Positions 36,941 through 46,933 of a DNA stretch of 64,000 nt are shown piece after piece. The stretch is taken from NCBI RefSeq assembly GCF_947495715.1, contig NZ_CANLZU010000019.1, positions 1 through 64,000 of the forward strand. Direction: 5' to 3'. Source of the stretch: an uncultured Oceanisphaera sp. GTDB lineage: Bacteria > Pseudomonadota > Gammaproteobacteria > Enterobacterales > Aeromonadaceae. The position numbers were made by a program, and so were the translations under genes. Each line of letters starts with the position of its first letter. The stretch's first letter is position 1. A model generated the notes under the pieces. It was given only the letters and a program-made list of their open reading frames with translations, made no database searches and had not been told where the DNA came from.

Positions 36941-37043
36941 GGGTGAAGGGAGCTGCTTCCCGACCGATCAAATGCCATGGATGGCATTTGCCGAGCGTCA
37001 CATGGACGTGCTTGAAGCGTGTCGGGAAGCTGCCCCTTTACCC
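36941..37043 (+). repeat. dispersed GGA-hairpin element, copy 5
   Basis: The outer arms GGGTGAAGGGAGCTGC and GCAGCTTCCC-type right arm (36941-36964 with 37021-37043) pair. Hairpin 1 (36970-36989) is AAATGCCAT/ATGGCATTT, presenting ATGGAT. Hairpin 2 (36999-37010) is CAC/GTG with loop ATGGAC. The linker contains GAGCG. A 5' extension back to about 36900 (GCCAACAGGTGGCTCTGCAG) matches copies 2 and 6. It fills the gap between pyrE and its terminator. Confidence 0.82.
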
Positions 37044-37078
37044 GACTCCTGCAAAAGCGACAGACAAACTTGTTCAAT

Positions 37079-37106
37079 AAAAAAGCCGCTGAAAGCGGCT
37101 TTTTTT
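37079..37106. terminator. bidirectional terminator of pyrE and mscS
   Basis: GCCGCT (37085-37090) and AGCGGC (37094-37099) pair around GAA. An A run precedes and seven T follow, so it can stop transcripts from both sides. Confidence 0.85.
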
Positions 37107-37122
37107 GTGGGTAATGCGACGC

Positions 37123-37977
37123 TCAGGCGGTGTCTTGTTTGAACAGGTGCACGTCCATCTGCGGGAAGGGGATGCCGATGTTGTTGGCGTCCAGTTCGTT
37201 CTTTATTTTTTCCAGCAGATCGAACTTCAGGTTCCAGTAGTCTTCGGCCCTGACCCAGGGGCGCACGATAAAGTCGACGGAAGACGCGCCCAGTTCGCTG
37301 ACCGCGATGCGGCACTCTGGCTCTTTCAGTACCCGGGGCTCTTCACCGATGATGCGGGTCAGCACCTCTTTGGTCAGTTTGAGGTCGGCGCTGTAAGACA
37401 CACCAATCACCAGATCGAGCCGGCGGGTCTTTTCCTTGGAGTAGTTGATGATGTTGTCGTTCAGGATCTTGGAGTTGGGCACCACTATCATGCGGTTGTC
37501 CGGCGTCATCAGTATGGTGGTGAAGATTTGTACCGAATGCACGGTACCGGCGGTTCCGCCCGCTTCCACGTAATCACCGGCCTTGAAAAAACGAAAGCCG
37601 ATCAGTAGCACACCGGCGGCAAAGTTGGACAGCGAGCCCTGCAATGCCAGGCCCACGGCCAGACCGGCGGCACCCACAATGGCCACGAAAGAGGCGGTTT
37701 GCACGCCGACCCGACCGAGGGCGGCGATGATCACGAAGGCCAGCAGGCCGTACTTGAGCATGCTGGTGACAAAATCGGAGATGGTGTTGTCTACCTTGCG
37801 CGCCTTCATCACCCGGTTCATGCCGCCGGTAAGCATACCGACGGCCATAAAACCGATGATCAGGGTCAGCAGGGCGGCGGTGATGTTGACCGCATACTTG
37901 ATCAGCAGCTCCTGATTGTTGCTGATCCAGCTATGAGCCTGGTTCAGTAGATCGGCGTTGAGAATCTCTGTGTCCAT
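37123..37977 (-). CDS. mscS: small-conductance mechanosensitive channel
   Basis: A 284-aa inner-membrane channel that opens on osmotic downshock. Three membrane segments near the N-terminus end in the pore helix GLAVGLALQGSLSNFAAGVLL (residues about 92-112) with the glycine/alanine packing pattern of MscS. The cytoplasmic beta and alpha/beta vestibule domains follow (GTAGTVHSVQIFTTILMTPDNRMIVVPNS, in parts). The length is close to E. coli MscS (286 aa). It converges on pyrE. Confidence 0.96.
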   Translation of the reverse strand: MDTEILNADLLNQAHSWISNNQELLIKYAVNITAALLTLIIGFMAVGMLTGGMNRVMKARKVDNTISDFVTSMLKYGLLAFVIIAALGRVGVQTASFVAIVGAAGLAVGLALQGSLSNFAAGVLLIGFRFFKAGDYVEAGGTAGTVHSVQIFTTILMTPDNRMIVVPNSKILNDNIINYSKEKTRRLDLVIGVSYSADLKLTKEVLTRIIGEEPRVLKEPECRIAVSELGASSVDFIVRPWVRAEDYWNLKFDLLEKIKNELDANNIGIPFPQMDVHLFKQDTA

Positions 37978-38033
37978 CAGTTTACCTCTGGGTGTTGCAG
38001 CGGGCAGCGCGAGTGCTTAACGCGCTACAGGGA

Positions 38034-38636
38034 TCAGACAGCCATTGATGCCAGTTGCGGCTGCAACAGCTGCCAGTGACTGTCGAAGTGCTGGGTCGGT
38101 TTGGTACGGAACTGGCTGCGTACATACTGGTTGATACGTCCTTCTACATACGCCAGCAGCAGATTGGCCAGTACCTTCTCATCTTCGGCGAAGCCTTCAC
38201 CTTCATACAGGCGACGTTCGCGCATCACCTGCTTGAGTTGGGTTTCCAGTCGTTCGAACAGCTGGTTGATACGGGCCAGCAGCCGCTCGTGTTCGCCTTG
38301 CAGGGCATCTCCGTTCAACAGCCGGGTAATGCCCGGATTGCGCTCACAAAAACCCAGCACCAGCTGCATGATGTAACGCAGACGCAGGGTGCTGTCTTTT
38401 TCATCCTGCAGGATCAGGTTGATGCGGGAGAACAGGGTCTCTTCGATAAAGTCGATGAGTCCCTCGAACATGCGGGCCTTGCTCGGAAAATGGCGGTACA
38501 GCGCCGCCTCCGACACGCCGACCTCGGCCGCCAGCTTGGCGGTGGTGATGCGTTGTCCCGGGCTGGTTTCCAGCATGTGGGCCAGCGACTGCAGTATCTG
38601 TTCCCGACGATTTTTTTTATTTTGAATATTGGCCAT
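38034..38636 (-). CDS. slmA: nucleoid occlusion factor SlmA
   Basis: A 200-aa TetR-fold DNA-binding protein that blocks FtsZ assembly over the chromosome. [14 protein letters not shown] and [30 protein letters not shown] form the helix-turn-helix, nearly identical to E. coli SlmA. The rest is the helical dimer and FtsZ-binding part. It follows dut by 17 nt, in the order coaBC-dut-slmA. Confidence 0.97.
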   Translation of the reverse strand: MANIQNKKNRREQILQSLAHMLETSPGQRITTAKLAAEVGVSEAALYRHFPSKARMFEGLIDFIEETLFSRINLILQDEKDSTLRLRYIMQLVLGFCERNPGITRLLNGDALQGEHERLLARINQLFERLETQLKQVMRERRLYEGEGFAEDEKVLANLLLAYVEGRINQYVRSQFRTKPTQHFDSHWQLLQPQLASMAV

Positions 38637-38653
38637 GGGCGAACTTAACTCGG

Positions 38654-39109
38654 TTAGTGGCGACCGGAAGAGCCAAAACCGCCTTCTCCCCGTTCGCTTT
38701 GGTCAAACTCGTCAACGAGCGTAAATTGAGCCTGCACGACCGGCAGGATCATCAGTTGCGCGATGCGCTCACCCGGCTGAACGGTAAAGTGTTCAGTACC
38801 ACGGTTCCAGCAGGATACCATCAACTGTCCCTGGTAGTCAGAGTCGATCAGCCCCACCAGATTGCCCAATACGATGCCGTGCTTATGGCCCAGGCCGGAG
38901 CGGGGCAGTATGGTGGCACACAGACCGGGATCGCCAATATGAATGGCGATGCCGGTGGGCAGCAGTTTGGTTTCTCCCGGTGCCAGCTCGAGCGGCGCAT
39001 CCAGGCAGGCGCGCAGATCCAGCCCGGCAGAGCCAGGTGTGGCGTAGGCGGGCAGCGGGAAGTCGGTGCCCACACGGGGGTCGAGAATTTTCAGCTCAAT
39101 GGGTGTCAT
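38654..39109 (-). CDS. dut: dUTP diphosphatase
   Basis: A 151-aa trimeric dUTPase that removes dUTP and supplies dUMP. The five family motifs are present, among them [10 protein letters not shown] (motif 1), [10 protein letters not shown] (motif 2), [11 protein letters not shown] (motif 3), RIAQLMILP (motif 4) and the C-terminal [11 protein letters not shown] (motif 5). ATG 39109 equals the E. coli start and length. It overlaps the end of coaBC by 14 nt, indicating coupled translation. Confidence 0.97.
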   Translation of the reverse strand: MTPIELKILDPRVGTDFPLPAYATPGSAGLDLRACLDAPLELAPGETKLLPTGIAIHIGDPGLCATILPRSGLGHKHGIVLGNLVGLIDSDYQGQLMVSCWNRGTEHFTVQPGERIAQLMILPVVQAQFTLVDEFDQSERGEGGFGSSGRH

Positions 39110-40316
39110 GATATTTTTCTGCAATTAAGGTGAGAAGGTGTCTGGCCAGTTCGGTTTTACCGGCCAGTGGTAGTTCGGTTTGCCCTGTGGGCCAGAATAC
39201 GGTCAGCGCGTTGTCATCGCTGTTAAATCCCTGGCCGGCCATGGCCACATTGTTGGCCGCAATCATATCCAGCTTTTTACGGCTGAGCTTGTCCCGGGCG
39301 TATTTTTCCACATCCCGGGTTTCTGCGGCAAACCCGACGGTAAACGGCTTGTTCGGCAATGCGGCCACATTGGCGACAATATCCGGATTTTTGGTTAGTT
39401 CGATGACCATGGTATCGGCAGCAGTCTTCTTTATTTTATGGCTGGCTACCGTTTTGGGGGCATAGTCTGCCACGGCGGCGCAGGCGATAAAAATCTGCTG
39501 GGCGTCGATACCGGCCATCACCGCGGCGTGCATCTGGGCGGCACTTTCCACATCCAGCCGTTGCACGCCTTTCGGGGTGGCCAATGTTACCGGGCCGCTG
39601 ACCAGGGTCACCTCGGCGCCCAGTTCGGCGGCGGCCTGGGCCAGGGCGAAGCCCATTTTGCCGGAGCTGTGGTTGGAGATAAACCGCACCGGATCCAGCG
39701 CCTCGCGGGTGGGGCCGGCGGTCAGCATCAGTTTGATACCGGCCAATGGCTGCGTCTTTGGCTGATATGCCGGCGCAAAGTGCCGCTCTATCAGCTCAAC
39801 CAGTGCCATCGGCTCCAGCATGCGACCCGGGCCGACATCGCCACAGGCCTGGGCACCCTGAGCCGGGCCCCACACCAGGGTGTGGCGGCGTGCCAGGGTG
39901 GCCAGATTGTCCTGGGTGGCCGGGTGGCGATACATCTGCTGGTTCATGGCCGGGGCCACCGCCAGCGACGCGGGTGTGGCCAGACACAGGGTGGTGAGCA
40001 GATCGTCGGCCAGGCCGGCAGCCAGTCGGGCCAGGGTGTTGGCACTGGCGGGAGCAATCAGCACCAAATCGGCCCATTTGGCCAGTTCGATATGGCCCAT
40101 GCCGGCCTCGGCCGCCGGATCGAGCAGCGCATCCGACACCGGCTCGCCCGACACCGCCTGCAGGGTGAGCGGCGTAATAAACGACTTGGCCGACTCGGTC
40201 ATCACCACCCGTACCTCTGCATGGCGCTCCTTGAGTCGGCGCACCAGCTCGGCGCTTTTATAGGCCGCAATACCGCCGTTGAGGCCAACTAAAATACGTT
40301 TTCCCGTTAATGGCAT
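39096..40316 (-). CDS. coaBC: bifunctional phosphopantothenoylcysteine decarboxylase / phosphopantothenate-cysteine ligase
   Basis: A 406-aa enzyme for two steps of coenzyme A synthesis. The N-terminal CoaC flavoprotein part ([21 protein letters not shown], catalytic His in [21 protein letters not shown]) is followed from about residue 190 by the CoaB ligase part ([25 protein letters not shown], in parts). ATG 40316 is preferred to the GTG one codon upstream. It is divergent from radC, as in E. coli. Confidence 0.97.
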   Translation of the reverse strand: MPLTGKRILVGLNGGIAAYKSAELVRRLKERHAEVRVVMTESAKSFITPLTLQAVSGEPVSDALLDPAAEAGMGHIELAKWADLVLIAPASANTLARLAAGLADDLLTTLCLATPASLAVAPAMNQQMYRHPATQDNLATLARRHTLVWGPAQGAQACGDVGPGRMLEPMALVELIERHFAPAYQPKTQPLAGIKLMLTAGPTREALDPVRFISNHSSGKMGFALAQAAAELGAEVTLVSGPVTLATPKGVQRLDVESAAQMHAAVMAGIDAQQIFIACAAVADYAPKTVASHKIKKTAADTMVIELTKNPDIVANVAALPNKPFTVGFAAETRDVEKYARDKLSRKKLDMIAANNVAMAGQGFNSDDNALTVFWPTGQTELPLAGKTELARHLLTLIAEKYHDTH

Positions 40317-40438
40317 CACTCTATTCCACAGGCTGACAGGGCGGCAAGATTACCATAAATGAGCGAATTGTGCGGCGGCAGGAGGGGGCTGAACTAGGCT
40401 TTAACGGGACAAGCGGGGCATGGGACAAGGAGGGAGCA

Positions 40439-41113
40439 ATGAGCATCAAGGACTGGCCGCCGGGAGAGCGCCCGCGGGAAAAATTATTGAGTCGGGGGCC
40501 GCACAGCCTGTCGGATGCGGAGCTGCTGGCGATTTTTTTGCGTACCGGTGCCAGGGGCATGGATGCGGTGACCCTGGCTCATACCCTGATCCGCCAGTTT
40601 GGCTCCTTGCGTCAGCTGTTGCTGGCGGATCAACAGCGTTTTTGCGAAGGCCCCGGTCTGGGTCAGGCCAAGTTTGTGCAACTGCAGGCCAGTCTGGAGC
40701 TGATGCGGCGCTTTCTGGATGAAAAACTGGTGCGCGAGCATGCACTGACCAGCCCGGAGCTGACCCGGCAGTTTCTGCAGGCTCGGCTAAGGGACAGAGA
40801 TCGGGAAGTGTTTGCGCTGCTGTTGCTCGATAACCAGCATAGGGTGATCGAATTTCATGAATTGTTTACTGGCACCCTGGATACGGCGGCGGTGTATCCG
40901 CGGGAAATCGTCTCGCTGGCGCTCAAACGGGGTGCTGCTGCGGTCATTTTGGTGCATAATCATCCATCCGGGGTAGCCGAGCCCAGCCGGGCCGATCGCA
41001 TGATCACCGAACGTATTCAGTCCGCTTTGGGCTTGCTGGATATCCGCGTGCTGGATCATCTGGTTGTCGGTGATGGCGAAACCGTTTCTTTTGCCGAACG
41101 TGGCTGGCTTTAA
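40439..41113 (+). CDS. radC: RadC-family JAMM/MPN protein
   Basis: A 224-aa protein. The N-terminal [32 protein letters not shown] (in parts) contains a helix-hairpin-helix-like part, followed by the MPN domain with the JAMM zinc motif: FHELF (Glu), and [16 protein letters not shown] (HxH...D). The family was once linked to DNA repair, but its function is unresolved. ATG 40439 has GGAGGG upstream. It is followed by rpmB. Confidence 0.95.
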   Translation: MSIKDWPPGERPREKLLSRGPHSLSDAELLAIFLRTGARGMDAVTLAHTLIRQFGSLRQLLLADQQRFCEGPGLGQAKFVQLQASLELMRRFLDEKLVREHALTSPELTRQFLQARLRDRDREVFALLLLDNQHRVIEFHELFTGTLDTAAVYPREIVSLALKRGAAAVILVHNHPSGVAEPSRADRMITERIQSALGLLDIRVLDHLVVGDGETVSFAERGWL

Positions 41114-41134
41114 TGCCGGGCGTTTGGCTTTTTG

Positions 41135-41163
41135 TTGATCTCGAGCTCGGTATGCTGTATAAA
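41135..41163 (+). promoter_or_regulatory. sigma-70 promoter of rpmB-rpmG
   Basis: TTGATC (41135-41140) and TATAAA (41158-41163) are separated by exactly 17 nt, about 80 nt before the rpmB start. Confidence 0.6.
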
Positions 41164-41244
41164 TTGCCGCCTTATTTTGCCCCGATAGACGGCCAACGGG
41201 GTGATTAATTGCTCGAGCAAAAGTAAGTTTTGGAGAAGACTGAC

Positions 41245-41481
41245 ATGTCTAAAGTATGCCAAGTAACTGGTAAGCGGCCAGCTGTTGGTAACAACCGCTC
41301 TCACGCCAACAACGCTACCAAGCGTCGTTTCCTGCCCAACCTGCAAACTCACCGTTTCTGGGTTGAAAGCGAGAAGCGTTTTGTAAAACTGCGTATCACC
41401 ACCAAGGGTATGCGTATTATCGACAAAAAGGGTATCGACAGTGTCTTAGCTGACCTGCGCGCCCGTGGCGAAAAGGTTTAA
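41245..41481 (+). CDS. rpmB: 50S ribosomal protein L28
   Basis: A 78-aa ribosomal protein. The start [20 protein letters not shown] and [16 protein letters not shown] are the family signature. The length equals E. coli L28. ATG 41245 has TGGAGAAG upstream. It is the first gene of rpmB-rpmG, 11 nt before rpmG. Confidence 0.98.
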   Translation: MSKVCQVTGKRPAVGNNRSHANNATKRRFLPNLQTHRFWVESEKRFVKLRITTKGMRIIDKKGIDSVLADLRARGEKV

Positions 41482-41492
41482 GGAGATAACCA

Positions 41493-41660
41493 ATGGCTAA
41501 AGGTATTCGCGAGAAGATCCGCCTGAACTCCAGCGCTGGTACTGGTCACTTCTACACCACTACCAAGAACAAGCGCAACATGCCCGAAAAAATGGAAATC
41601 AAAAAGTTTGATCCCGTTGTTCGTCAGCATGTGATCTACAAAGAAGGCAAAATCAAGTAA
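41493..41660 (+). CDS. rpmG: 50S ribosomal protein L33
   Basis: A 55-aa ribosomal protein read directly from the bases: [16 protein letters not shown]..., [20 protein letters not shown], ending EGKIK. It matches the E. coli length. AGGAG lies 9 nt before the ATG. It lacks the CxxC zinc pairs and so is of the zinc-independent type, noteworthy beside a Zur-linked gene in the same window. A strong terminator follows. Confidence 0.98.
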   Translation: MAKGIREKIRLNSSAGTGHFYTTTKNKRNMPEKMEIKKFDPVVRQHVIYKEGKIK

Positions 41661-41680
41661 GATTTTGTGTTCTCAAAAAA

Positions 41681-41703
41681 CCCGGCTTCGGCCGGGTTTT
41701 TTT
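41681..41703 (+). terminator. intrinsic terminator of rpmB-rpmG
   Basis: CCCGGC and GCCGGG pair around a TTCG tetraloop (41681-41696), and seven T follow. It is one of the clearest terminators in the window. Confidence 0.92.
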
Positions 41704-41754
41704 ATGCCCGCAAGCTGGGGGTATAATAGCGCCGAGTCGATGAGGAGAGTGTGA

Positions 41755-42576
41755 ATGCCAGAGTTACCGGAAGTGGAAGTCAGCCGCCAGGGGATCTCGC
41801 CCTTTATGCTGGGTGAGACGGTGATGCGGGTGGTGGTGCGTAATGCCGGCCTGCGCTGGCCGATACCGGCCGAAATTCAGGAACTGGTGGGGCTGACCAT
41901 TACCGGCATTCGGCGCCGGGCCAAGTACCTGTTGCTGGAGACCGACTGGGGCACCGCCATTCTGCATCTGGGCATGTCCGGAAACCTGCGGGTGCTGCCT
42001 CACGGCACGCCGGCGGGCAAGCACGATCACGTGGACATAGAGCTCGGCAACGGCAAGCTGCTGCGATTGAACGATCCGCGCCGTTTCGGCTGTTTGTTGT
42101 GGACCCGGGAGCCGGCAGAGCAGCATGCACTGCTGGTTAAACTGGGACCGGAGCCTCTGACCGATGCCTTTGACGGTGACTACCTGTACCAGCGTAGCCG
42201 CAAGCGCAAAACCGCCATCAAGCAGTTCATCATGGATAACCATGTGGTGGTCGGGGTCGGCAACATCTATGCCAACGAGTCGTTGTTTACCGCCGGACTT
42301 CATCCGCGGCACCCGGCCGGCGAGATTGATCGCGAGCGTTATCTGCTGCTGACGGCGGAGATCAAGAGCGTGCTGGCCCGGGCCATCGGCCAGGGCGGCA
42401 CCACACTGAAAGACTTTACCGGCAGTGACGGCAAGCCCGGTTACTTCGTGCAGGAACTGCAGGTGTATGGCAAGGCCGGCCAGCCTTGCGGGAATTGCGG
42501 CGCCGAGCTGAGGGAGATACGGATGGGCGGTCGCAGTACTGTGTTCTGCCCGCTGTGCCAGCCTGAAAATACGTAA
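41755..42576 (+). CDS. mutM: formamidopyrimidine-DNA glycosylase
   Basis: A 273-aa base-excision repair enzyme that removes 8-oxoguanine and formamidopyrimidines. The N-terminal [13 protein letters not shown] carries the catalytic Pro1 (after Met removal) and Glu2. Lys in GRSRKRKT-like region and the H2TH segment ([12 protein letters not shown]) follow, and the C-terminal zinc finger has [10 protein letters not shown]...FCPLC. ATG 41755 follows GAGGAGAG. The stop codon is the first unit of a tandem repeat. The next gene, coaD, converges. Confidence 0.97.
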   Translation: MPELPEVEVSRQGISPFMLGETVMRVVVRNAGLRWPIPAEIQELVGLTITGIRRRAKYLLLETDWGTAILHLGMSGNLRVLPHGTPAGKHDHVDIELGNGKLLRLNDPRRFGCLLWTREPAEQHALLVKLGPEPLTDAFDGDYLYQRSRKRKTAIKQFIMDNHVVVGVGNIYANESLFTAGLHPRHPAGEIDRERYLLLTAEIKSVLARAIGQGGTTLKDFTGSDGKPGYFVQELQVYGKAGQPCGNCGAELREIRMGGRSTVFCPLCQPENT

Positions 42577-42670
42577 GGGGTAAGGGGTAAGGGGTAAGGG
42601 GTGAGGGGTGAGGAGAGTGAGGAGTGAGGAGTGAGGATTTTACACCTCCCCCCTTTCGCCTCACCCCTCA
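42574..42670. repeat. tandem 7-mer array with inverted copy between mutM and coaD
   Basis: Four TAAGGGG units begin with the mutM stop codon itself, followed by TGAGGGG and several TGAGGAG units up to 42637. TGAGGGGTGAGG (42602-42613) recurs as its exact complement CCTCACCCCTCA at 42659-42670, so the array can fold back on itself, possibly ending both converging genes. A related array lies between pldB and spoT. Confidence 0.85.
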
Positions 42671-42676
42671 CAGAGT

Positions 42677-43165
<489 letters not shown>

Positions 43166-43235
43166 TTATTAACAAAACGAAAGTCCGAAGGTTTAGGGTA
43201 GAATACCGCAGCATAACAGTCAGCGGGAGAGCGAG

Positions 43236-44255
43236 ATGAAACGGGTATTGGTGGTGCGCAACGATAAAATCGGCGACTTTATGCTGGCCTGGCCGGCGCT
43301 GGCCATGCTCCGAGCATCGCTCGACTGTGAAATTACCGTCCTGGTGCCGGGCTATACCCAGCCGCTGGCCGAGCTGTGCCCCAGCACCGACCGGGTCATT
43401 CAGGACCCGGGCAAGGCGGCAGAACCCGCCGCCCAACGTGCTCTGCTAGAACAGCTGAAAGCCGGCAATTTTGATGCTGTTATCTGCCTGTTCTCTACTT
43501 TTCGTAACGCCAAGCTAATGTGGCAGGCGGGTATCCGTCAGCGCTGGGCACCGGCCACCAAGCTGGCCCAGCTGCTGTATAACCACAGGGTCACCCAACG
43601 TCGTTCTCAGTCTGCCAAACCGGAATATGAATACAACCTGGATCTGGTGCGGGCCTTCTTGCAGCACAACGGCCTACCCGCCATCGAGCCGGCGCCGCCC
43701 TATCTGCGTTTTGAAGCGGCGGAGCTGACAGGCTTCAGGCAGCAGCAGGCCAGCCAGCTGGGCATCGATGCCGCCCGTCCCTGGCTGCTGGTGCATGCGG
43801 GTAGCGGCGGTTCGGCCAATAATCTGTCTCCCGAGCAGTATGCCGGGCTGGTGCGCCAGTTACGACACTCGTTTCCGAGTGCGCAGCCGGTACTGACCGC
43901 CGGACCCGGCGAGCAGGCCCTGGCCCGGCAGGTGGTGGACGAGGTGGGTGAAGGCGCCGTGCTGGCCGGGGATTTATCGTTGCCGGACTTTTGTCGTCTC
44001 ATTGCTTGCGGCAACCTCTTTGTGGCCGGCAGTACCGGCCCGCTGCACATTGCCGCCGCGCTGGACGTGCCGACGGTAGGCTTCTTTCCCCTACGCCGCT
44101 CGGCCACGCCACTGCGCTGGCGCCCGCTCAATAGCGAGGGGCGTCATCTGGCCTTTCACCCCCCCGCCGACGCCGAGGTAGAAGACATGAGTCAGGTCAA
44201 TGTGACCGAGGTGGCCGCGGCCGTTACTCCCTGGGCCCGCGAGTTTCTGTCCTGA
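43236..44255 (+). CDS. GT9-family glycosyltransferase, heptosyltransferase-like
   Basis: A 339-aa member of glycosyltransferase family 9. The N-terminal [19 protein letters not shown] carries the conserved Asp near residue 13, and [22 protein letters not shown], followed by [22 protein letters not shown], make up the ADP-heptose-binding half. It probably adds a heptose or similar sugar to the LPS core on the cytoplasmic face. Its exact acceptor cannot be read, and three such genes lie in this locus. The end overlaps waaE on the other strand by 32 nt. Confidence 0.88.
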   Translation: MKRVLVVRNDKIGDFMLAWPALAMLRASLDCEITVLVPGYTQPLAELCPSTDRVIQDPGKAAEPAAQRALLEQLKAGNFDAVICLFSTFRNAKLMWQAGIRQRWAPATKLAQLLYNHRVTQRRSQSAKPEYEYNLDLVRAFLQHNGLPAIEPAPPYLRFEAAELTGFRQQQASQLGIDAARPWLLVHAGSGGSANNLSPEQYAGLVRQLRHSFPSAQPVLTAGPGEQALARQVVDEVGEGAVLAGDLSLPDFCRLIACGNLFVAGSTGPLHIAAALDVPTVGFFPLRRSATPLRWRPLNSEGRHLAFHPPADAEVEDMSQVNVTEVAAAVTPWAREFLS

Positions 44256-45003
44256 TCCACAGGTCAGCATATTTGACGAAGGTGGAGTGAGCAGAGAGCA
44301 GACTGAGCAGCAGGCCCTGCTTGCCATCGAGAAAGCCGGCCTTGAGCAGATACATTTTCATGAAGCAGCCCACGCCGTGCAGCAGGCCCTGGCTCAGAGA
44401 GCCTTTTTTGCCTCTTTGCTGACGTTGTTCGGCCCAGGCGGCGGCATAGCCGGCCGACTTCACCAGATAATGCTGCAGATCACGATAGGTGTAGTGCAGC
44501 AAGTCGCCTTTGAGTTTCCTGGTTTTAATGCCTTTTTTCAGTGTGACTTTTTCGTGTACCAAGGCGTCGTTATAGCCGGTGAGTGCCTTGGGGTAGAGCC
44601 GTAGCACCCGGTCCGGGTACCAGCCGCAATGGCGTATAAAGCGGCCGAACACCCAGGACAGCCGTGCCACCGAGTACACCGTATTGGTGGTTGGCTTGGC
44701 CAGAATGGCTTCTATGCTGGTTTTAAGTTCGGGGGTGACGCGTTCGTCGGCATCTACCCACAGTATCCAGTCTGACTGCACATGGGCCTGGGCAATTTGT
44801 CGCTGTTTACCAAAGCCGGGCCAGTCGGCGTTGACGAAAAAGCGAGCCCCGGCGGCTTCGGCTACTTCACGGGTGGTATCGGTACTGCCCGAGTCCAGCA
44901 CGACGATTTCGTCTACCCAGTCCAGGGTGGCCAGGCAGGCGGCCAGATTTTCTGCTTCGTTTTTAACGATCAGCACGGCGGCCAGGGTAGGGCGTGAGTT
45001 CAT
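44224..45003 (-). CDS. waaE: GT2 glycosyltransferase, WaaE/KdtX type
   Basis: A 259-aa family-2 glycosyltransferase. [36 protein letters not shown] (in parts) and the metal motif LWVDADERV near residue 90 are typical. [16 protein letters not shown] is shared with WaaE, which adds glucose to the first heptose of the LPS inner core. Its ATG overlaps the end of the next GT9 gene by 4 nt, so the two are co-translated. Confidence 0.88.
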   Translation of the reverse strand: MNSRPTLAAVLIVKNEAENLAACLATLDWVDEIVVLDSGSTDTTREVAEAAGARFFVNADWPGFGKQRQIAQAHVQSDWILWVDADERVTPELKTSIEAILAKPTTNTVYSVARLSWVFGRFIRHCGWYPDRVLRLYPKALTGYNDALVHEKVTLKKGIKTRKLKGDLLHYTYRDLQHYLVKSAGYAAAWAEQRQQRGKKGSLSQGLLHGVGCFMKMYLLKAGFLDGKQGLLLSLLSAHSTFVKYADLWIRTETRGPRE

Positions 45004-46061
45004 GATGGTTCCTGCAACAGATTGAAATCGTGGGTGATACGGTCGAATTGGGCCTCGACCATGGCGATGGTGATCCGCTGCATGGCATCCGGATCCTTGA
45101 CCCGGGTGCGCCAGGGCACTTGCTCGGTGCTCTTGCCGGTTTCAGCCAGCAGCGCCTCGTCATAGACGCTGACCACATAGTCCCGGCAGCGATAGGGGCC
45201 GGTACGCCGGGGATTATGATGGGCATAGAGCCCCAGCACAGGGGTGTTCACCAGGGTGGCCATGTGGGTCGGTCCGGTGTCCGGCGCCACCACCAGGCGG
45301 GCGGCCTTGATCAGGGCCAGCAGCTGTGGCAGGCTGGTCTTTCCTACCAGGTTTTCGGCGATGTTATCCGTTAATTGACATATTTTAGCCGCCAAGTCGC
45401 GTTCTTGTTGTGCAGGGCTGCCGATCAGCATGACCTGCATGCCTTTACCGTGCGCATGATCGGCGAGGGCGGCGTAGCCTTCGGCGGTCCAGTTTTTATA
45501 GGCCTTGCTGGCGGCGGGGCAGATCAGCAGCAACGGCTGTCGCTCGGCATAGGCTGACGCCCACAGCTCTGCCTCGGCGGGTACCGGTAGCGCCCAGTGC
45601 GGTGTGAGGTCGGTCAGCCCCAATGCCTGACCAAAGCCCATGAAGCCGTCCACCACATGCTCGCCGGTGGCCGCCACCTTGTGATTGGTGAACAGCCACT
45701 GCCCGTCCTTGGCCCGCTCCCGTTCAAAGCCCAGCCGGTGGCGGGCACGGATGCCCAGACTGGCCAGGCTGGCGCGCAGGGCGGCCTGCATGTGCAGCAG
45801 CACATCAAACCTGCGCCCGCGCAGTTGTTTCCAGAGCGTCGCATAGGCACGCCAGCCGGCGCCTTTATCAAACACGATAATCTCGACATTTGGCACCAGT
45901 TGCAGCAAGTTGGCTTCGACTTTACCGGTAATCCAGGTAATGCGGGTTTGGGGCCATTGGCGTTGTATGGCCTGTACCAATGCGATGGCATGACAGCAGT
46001 CACCGATGGCGGACAAGCGCAGTAAACAAAGGGAAGCAGGGGCCGAGCCGAGCAATGCCAT
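45000..46061 (-). CDS. waaC: GT9-family heptosyltransferase, candidate WaaC
   Basis: A 353-aa glycosyltransferase of family 9. [23 protein letters not shown] at the N-terminus with the conserved Asp, and [33 protein letters not shown] in the C-terminal half (in parts) mark the family. By position next to waaE and kdkA it is probably the enzyme adding the first heptose to Kdo (heptosyltransferase I). The exact step is inferred; the other GT9 genes in the locus are waaF and the gene at 43236. Confidence 0.82.
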   Translation of the reverse strand: MALLGSAPASLCLLRLSAIGDCCHAIALVQAIQRQWPQTRITWITGKVEANLLQLVPNVEIIVFDKGAGWRAYATLWKQLRGRRFDVLLHMQAALRASLASLGIRARHRLGFERERAKDGQWLFTNHKVAATGEHVVDGFMGFGQALGLTDLTPHWALPVPAEAELWASAYAERQPLLLICPAASKAYKNWTAEGYAALADHAHGKGMQVMLIGSPAQQERDLAAKICQLTDNIAENLVGKTSLPQLLALIKAARLVVAPDTGPTHMATLVNTPVLGLYAHHNPRRTGPYRCRDYVVSVYDEALLAETGKSTEQVPWRTRVKDPDAMQRITIAMVEAQFDRITHDFNLLQEPS

Positions 46062-46146
46062 AGATGAAGTCTCCAGGATCTGAGTCCGGCATTATGCAAA
46101 GGCTGGCGGGCCATGTAAAATCTGTGTTTTCGTTGGGGGGACGGTA

Positions 46147-46854
46147 ATGGAACGGATAGAGCACGGCTCGGAGATTATTTGGTATGACCCGGAATGTTTC
46201 GGCGCATTTAAGCGAGACTATTTTGAAATCGACTACTGGCGCGAACGAAACGCCATTCGTGGCAAGGCGGTAGGGCGTAACACCACCTGGTTTGTGGAAG
46301 ACGAAATCGGTCACAAGGTGCTGCGTCATTATTACCGGGGCGGCATGATAGGGCGGGTAATGGAAGATACCTTTCTGCATGTCGCCGAGTCCAAAAGCCG
46401 GGCCATGGCCGAATTTACCGTGTTGGCCAAGCTTTACCGCCGTGGCTTGCCGGTTCCCCGGCCCTGCGCCGCCCGCATGGTGCGCTCCAATCTGGTCTAC
46501 CGTGCCGACATTATCCTGACCCGAATCGAGAAATCCCGGGATCTGGTGGCCATTCTGCAGGAAAGAGCACTGGATAAGGCCGAATGGAAGAGTATCGGCA
46601 AGACCATTCGCCAGTTTCACGATGCGGGTCTCTATCATGCGGATCTGAACAGTCACAATATTCTGCTCGACGACAGCGGCAAGAGCTGGCTGATCGACTT
46701 CGATAAATGTCACTTTCGCCAGCCCGGCAGCTGGACCCGGGAAAACATGGACCGGCTGTTGCGTTCTTTCCGCAAGGAGCTGGGTCTGCACCCCGACTTC
46801 AACTGGCAGGAAGCGGACTGGCGTGCCTTGCTGAACGGTTATAGAGCCAGTTAA
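46147..46854 (+). CDS. kdkA: 3-deoxy-D-manno-octulosonic acid kinase
   Basis: A 235-aa kinase of the protein-kinase-like fold that phosphorylates Kdo of lipid A-Kdo in species with a single Kdo. The catalytic loop YHADLNSHNILLD, with the HxDxxxxN pattern (about residues 164-176), and the metal-binding WLIDFDKC follow each other as expected. The start has GGGGGGAC upstream. It is divergent from the waaC/waaE pair and followed by a terminator. Kdo phosphorylation fits a core of the Vibrio/Haemophilus type. Confidence 0.93.
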   Translation: MERIEHGSEIIWYDPECFGAFKRDYFEIDYWRERNAIRGKAVGRNTTWFVEDEIGHKVLRHYYRGGMIGRVMEDTFLHVAESKSRAMAEFTVLAKLYRRGLPVPRPCAARMVRSNLVYRADIILTRIEKSRDLVAILQERALDKAEWKSIGKTIRQFHDAGLYHADLNSHNILLDDSGKSWLIDFDKCHFRQPGSWTRENMDRLLRSFRKELGLHPDFNWQEADWRALLNGYRAS

Positions 46855-46891
46855 TCTTTTGTAAATAAAAATAATAAGATTTTAAACCCGT

Positions 46892-46919
46892 CGAGCCATC
46901 GGTATGGCTCGGTTTTTTT
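46892..46919 (+). terminator. intrinsic terminator of kdkA
   Basis: CGAGCCAT and ATGGCTCG (46892-46899 with 46904-46911) pair around CGGT, then GTTTTTTT follows. The right arm contains an ATG that opens the next reading frame, but the real start of that gene is further on. Confidence 0.85.
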
Positions 46920-46933
46920 ATTCAGGAAGAAAT

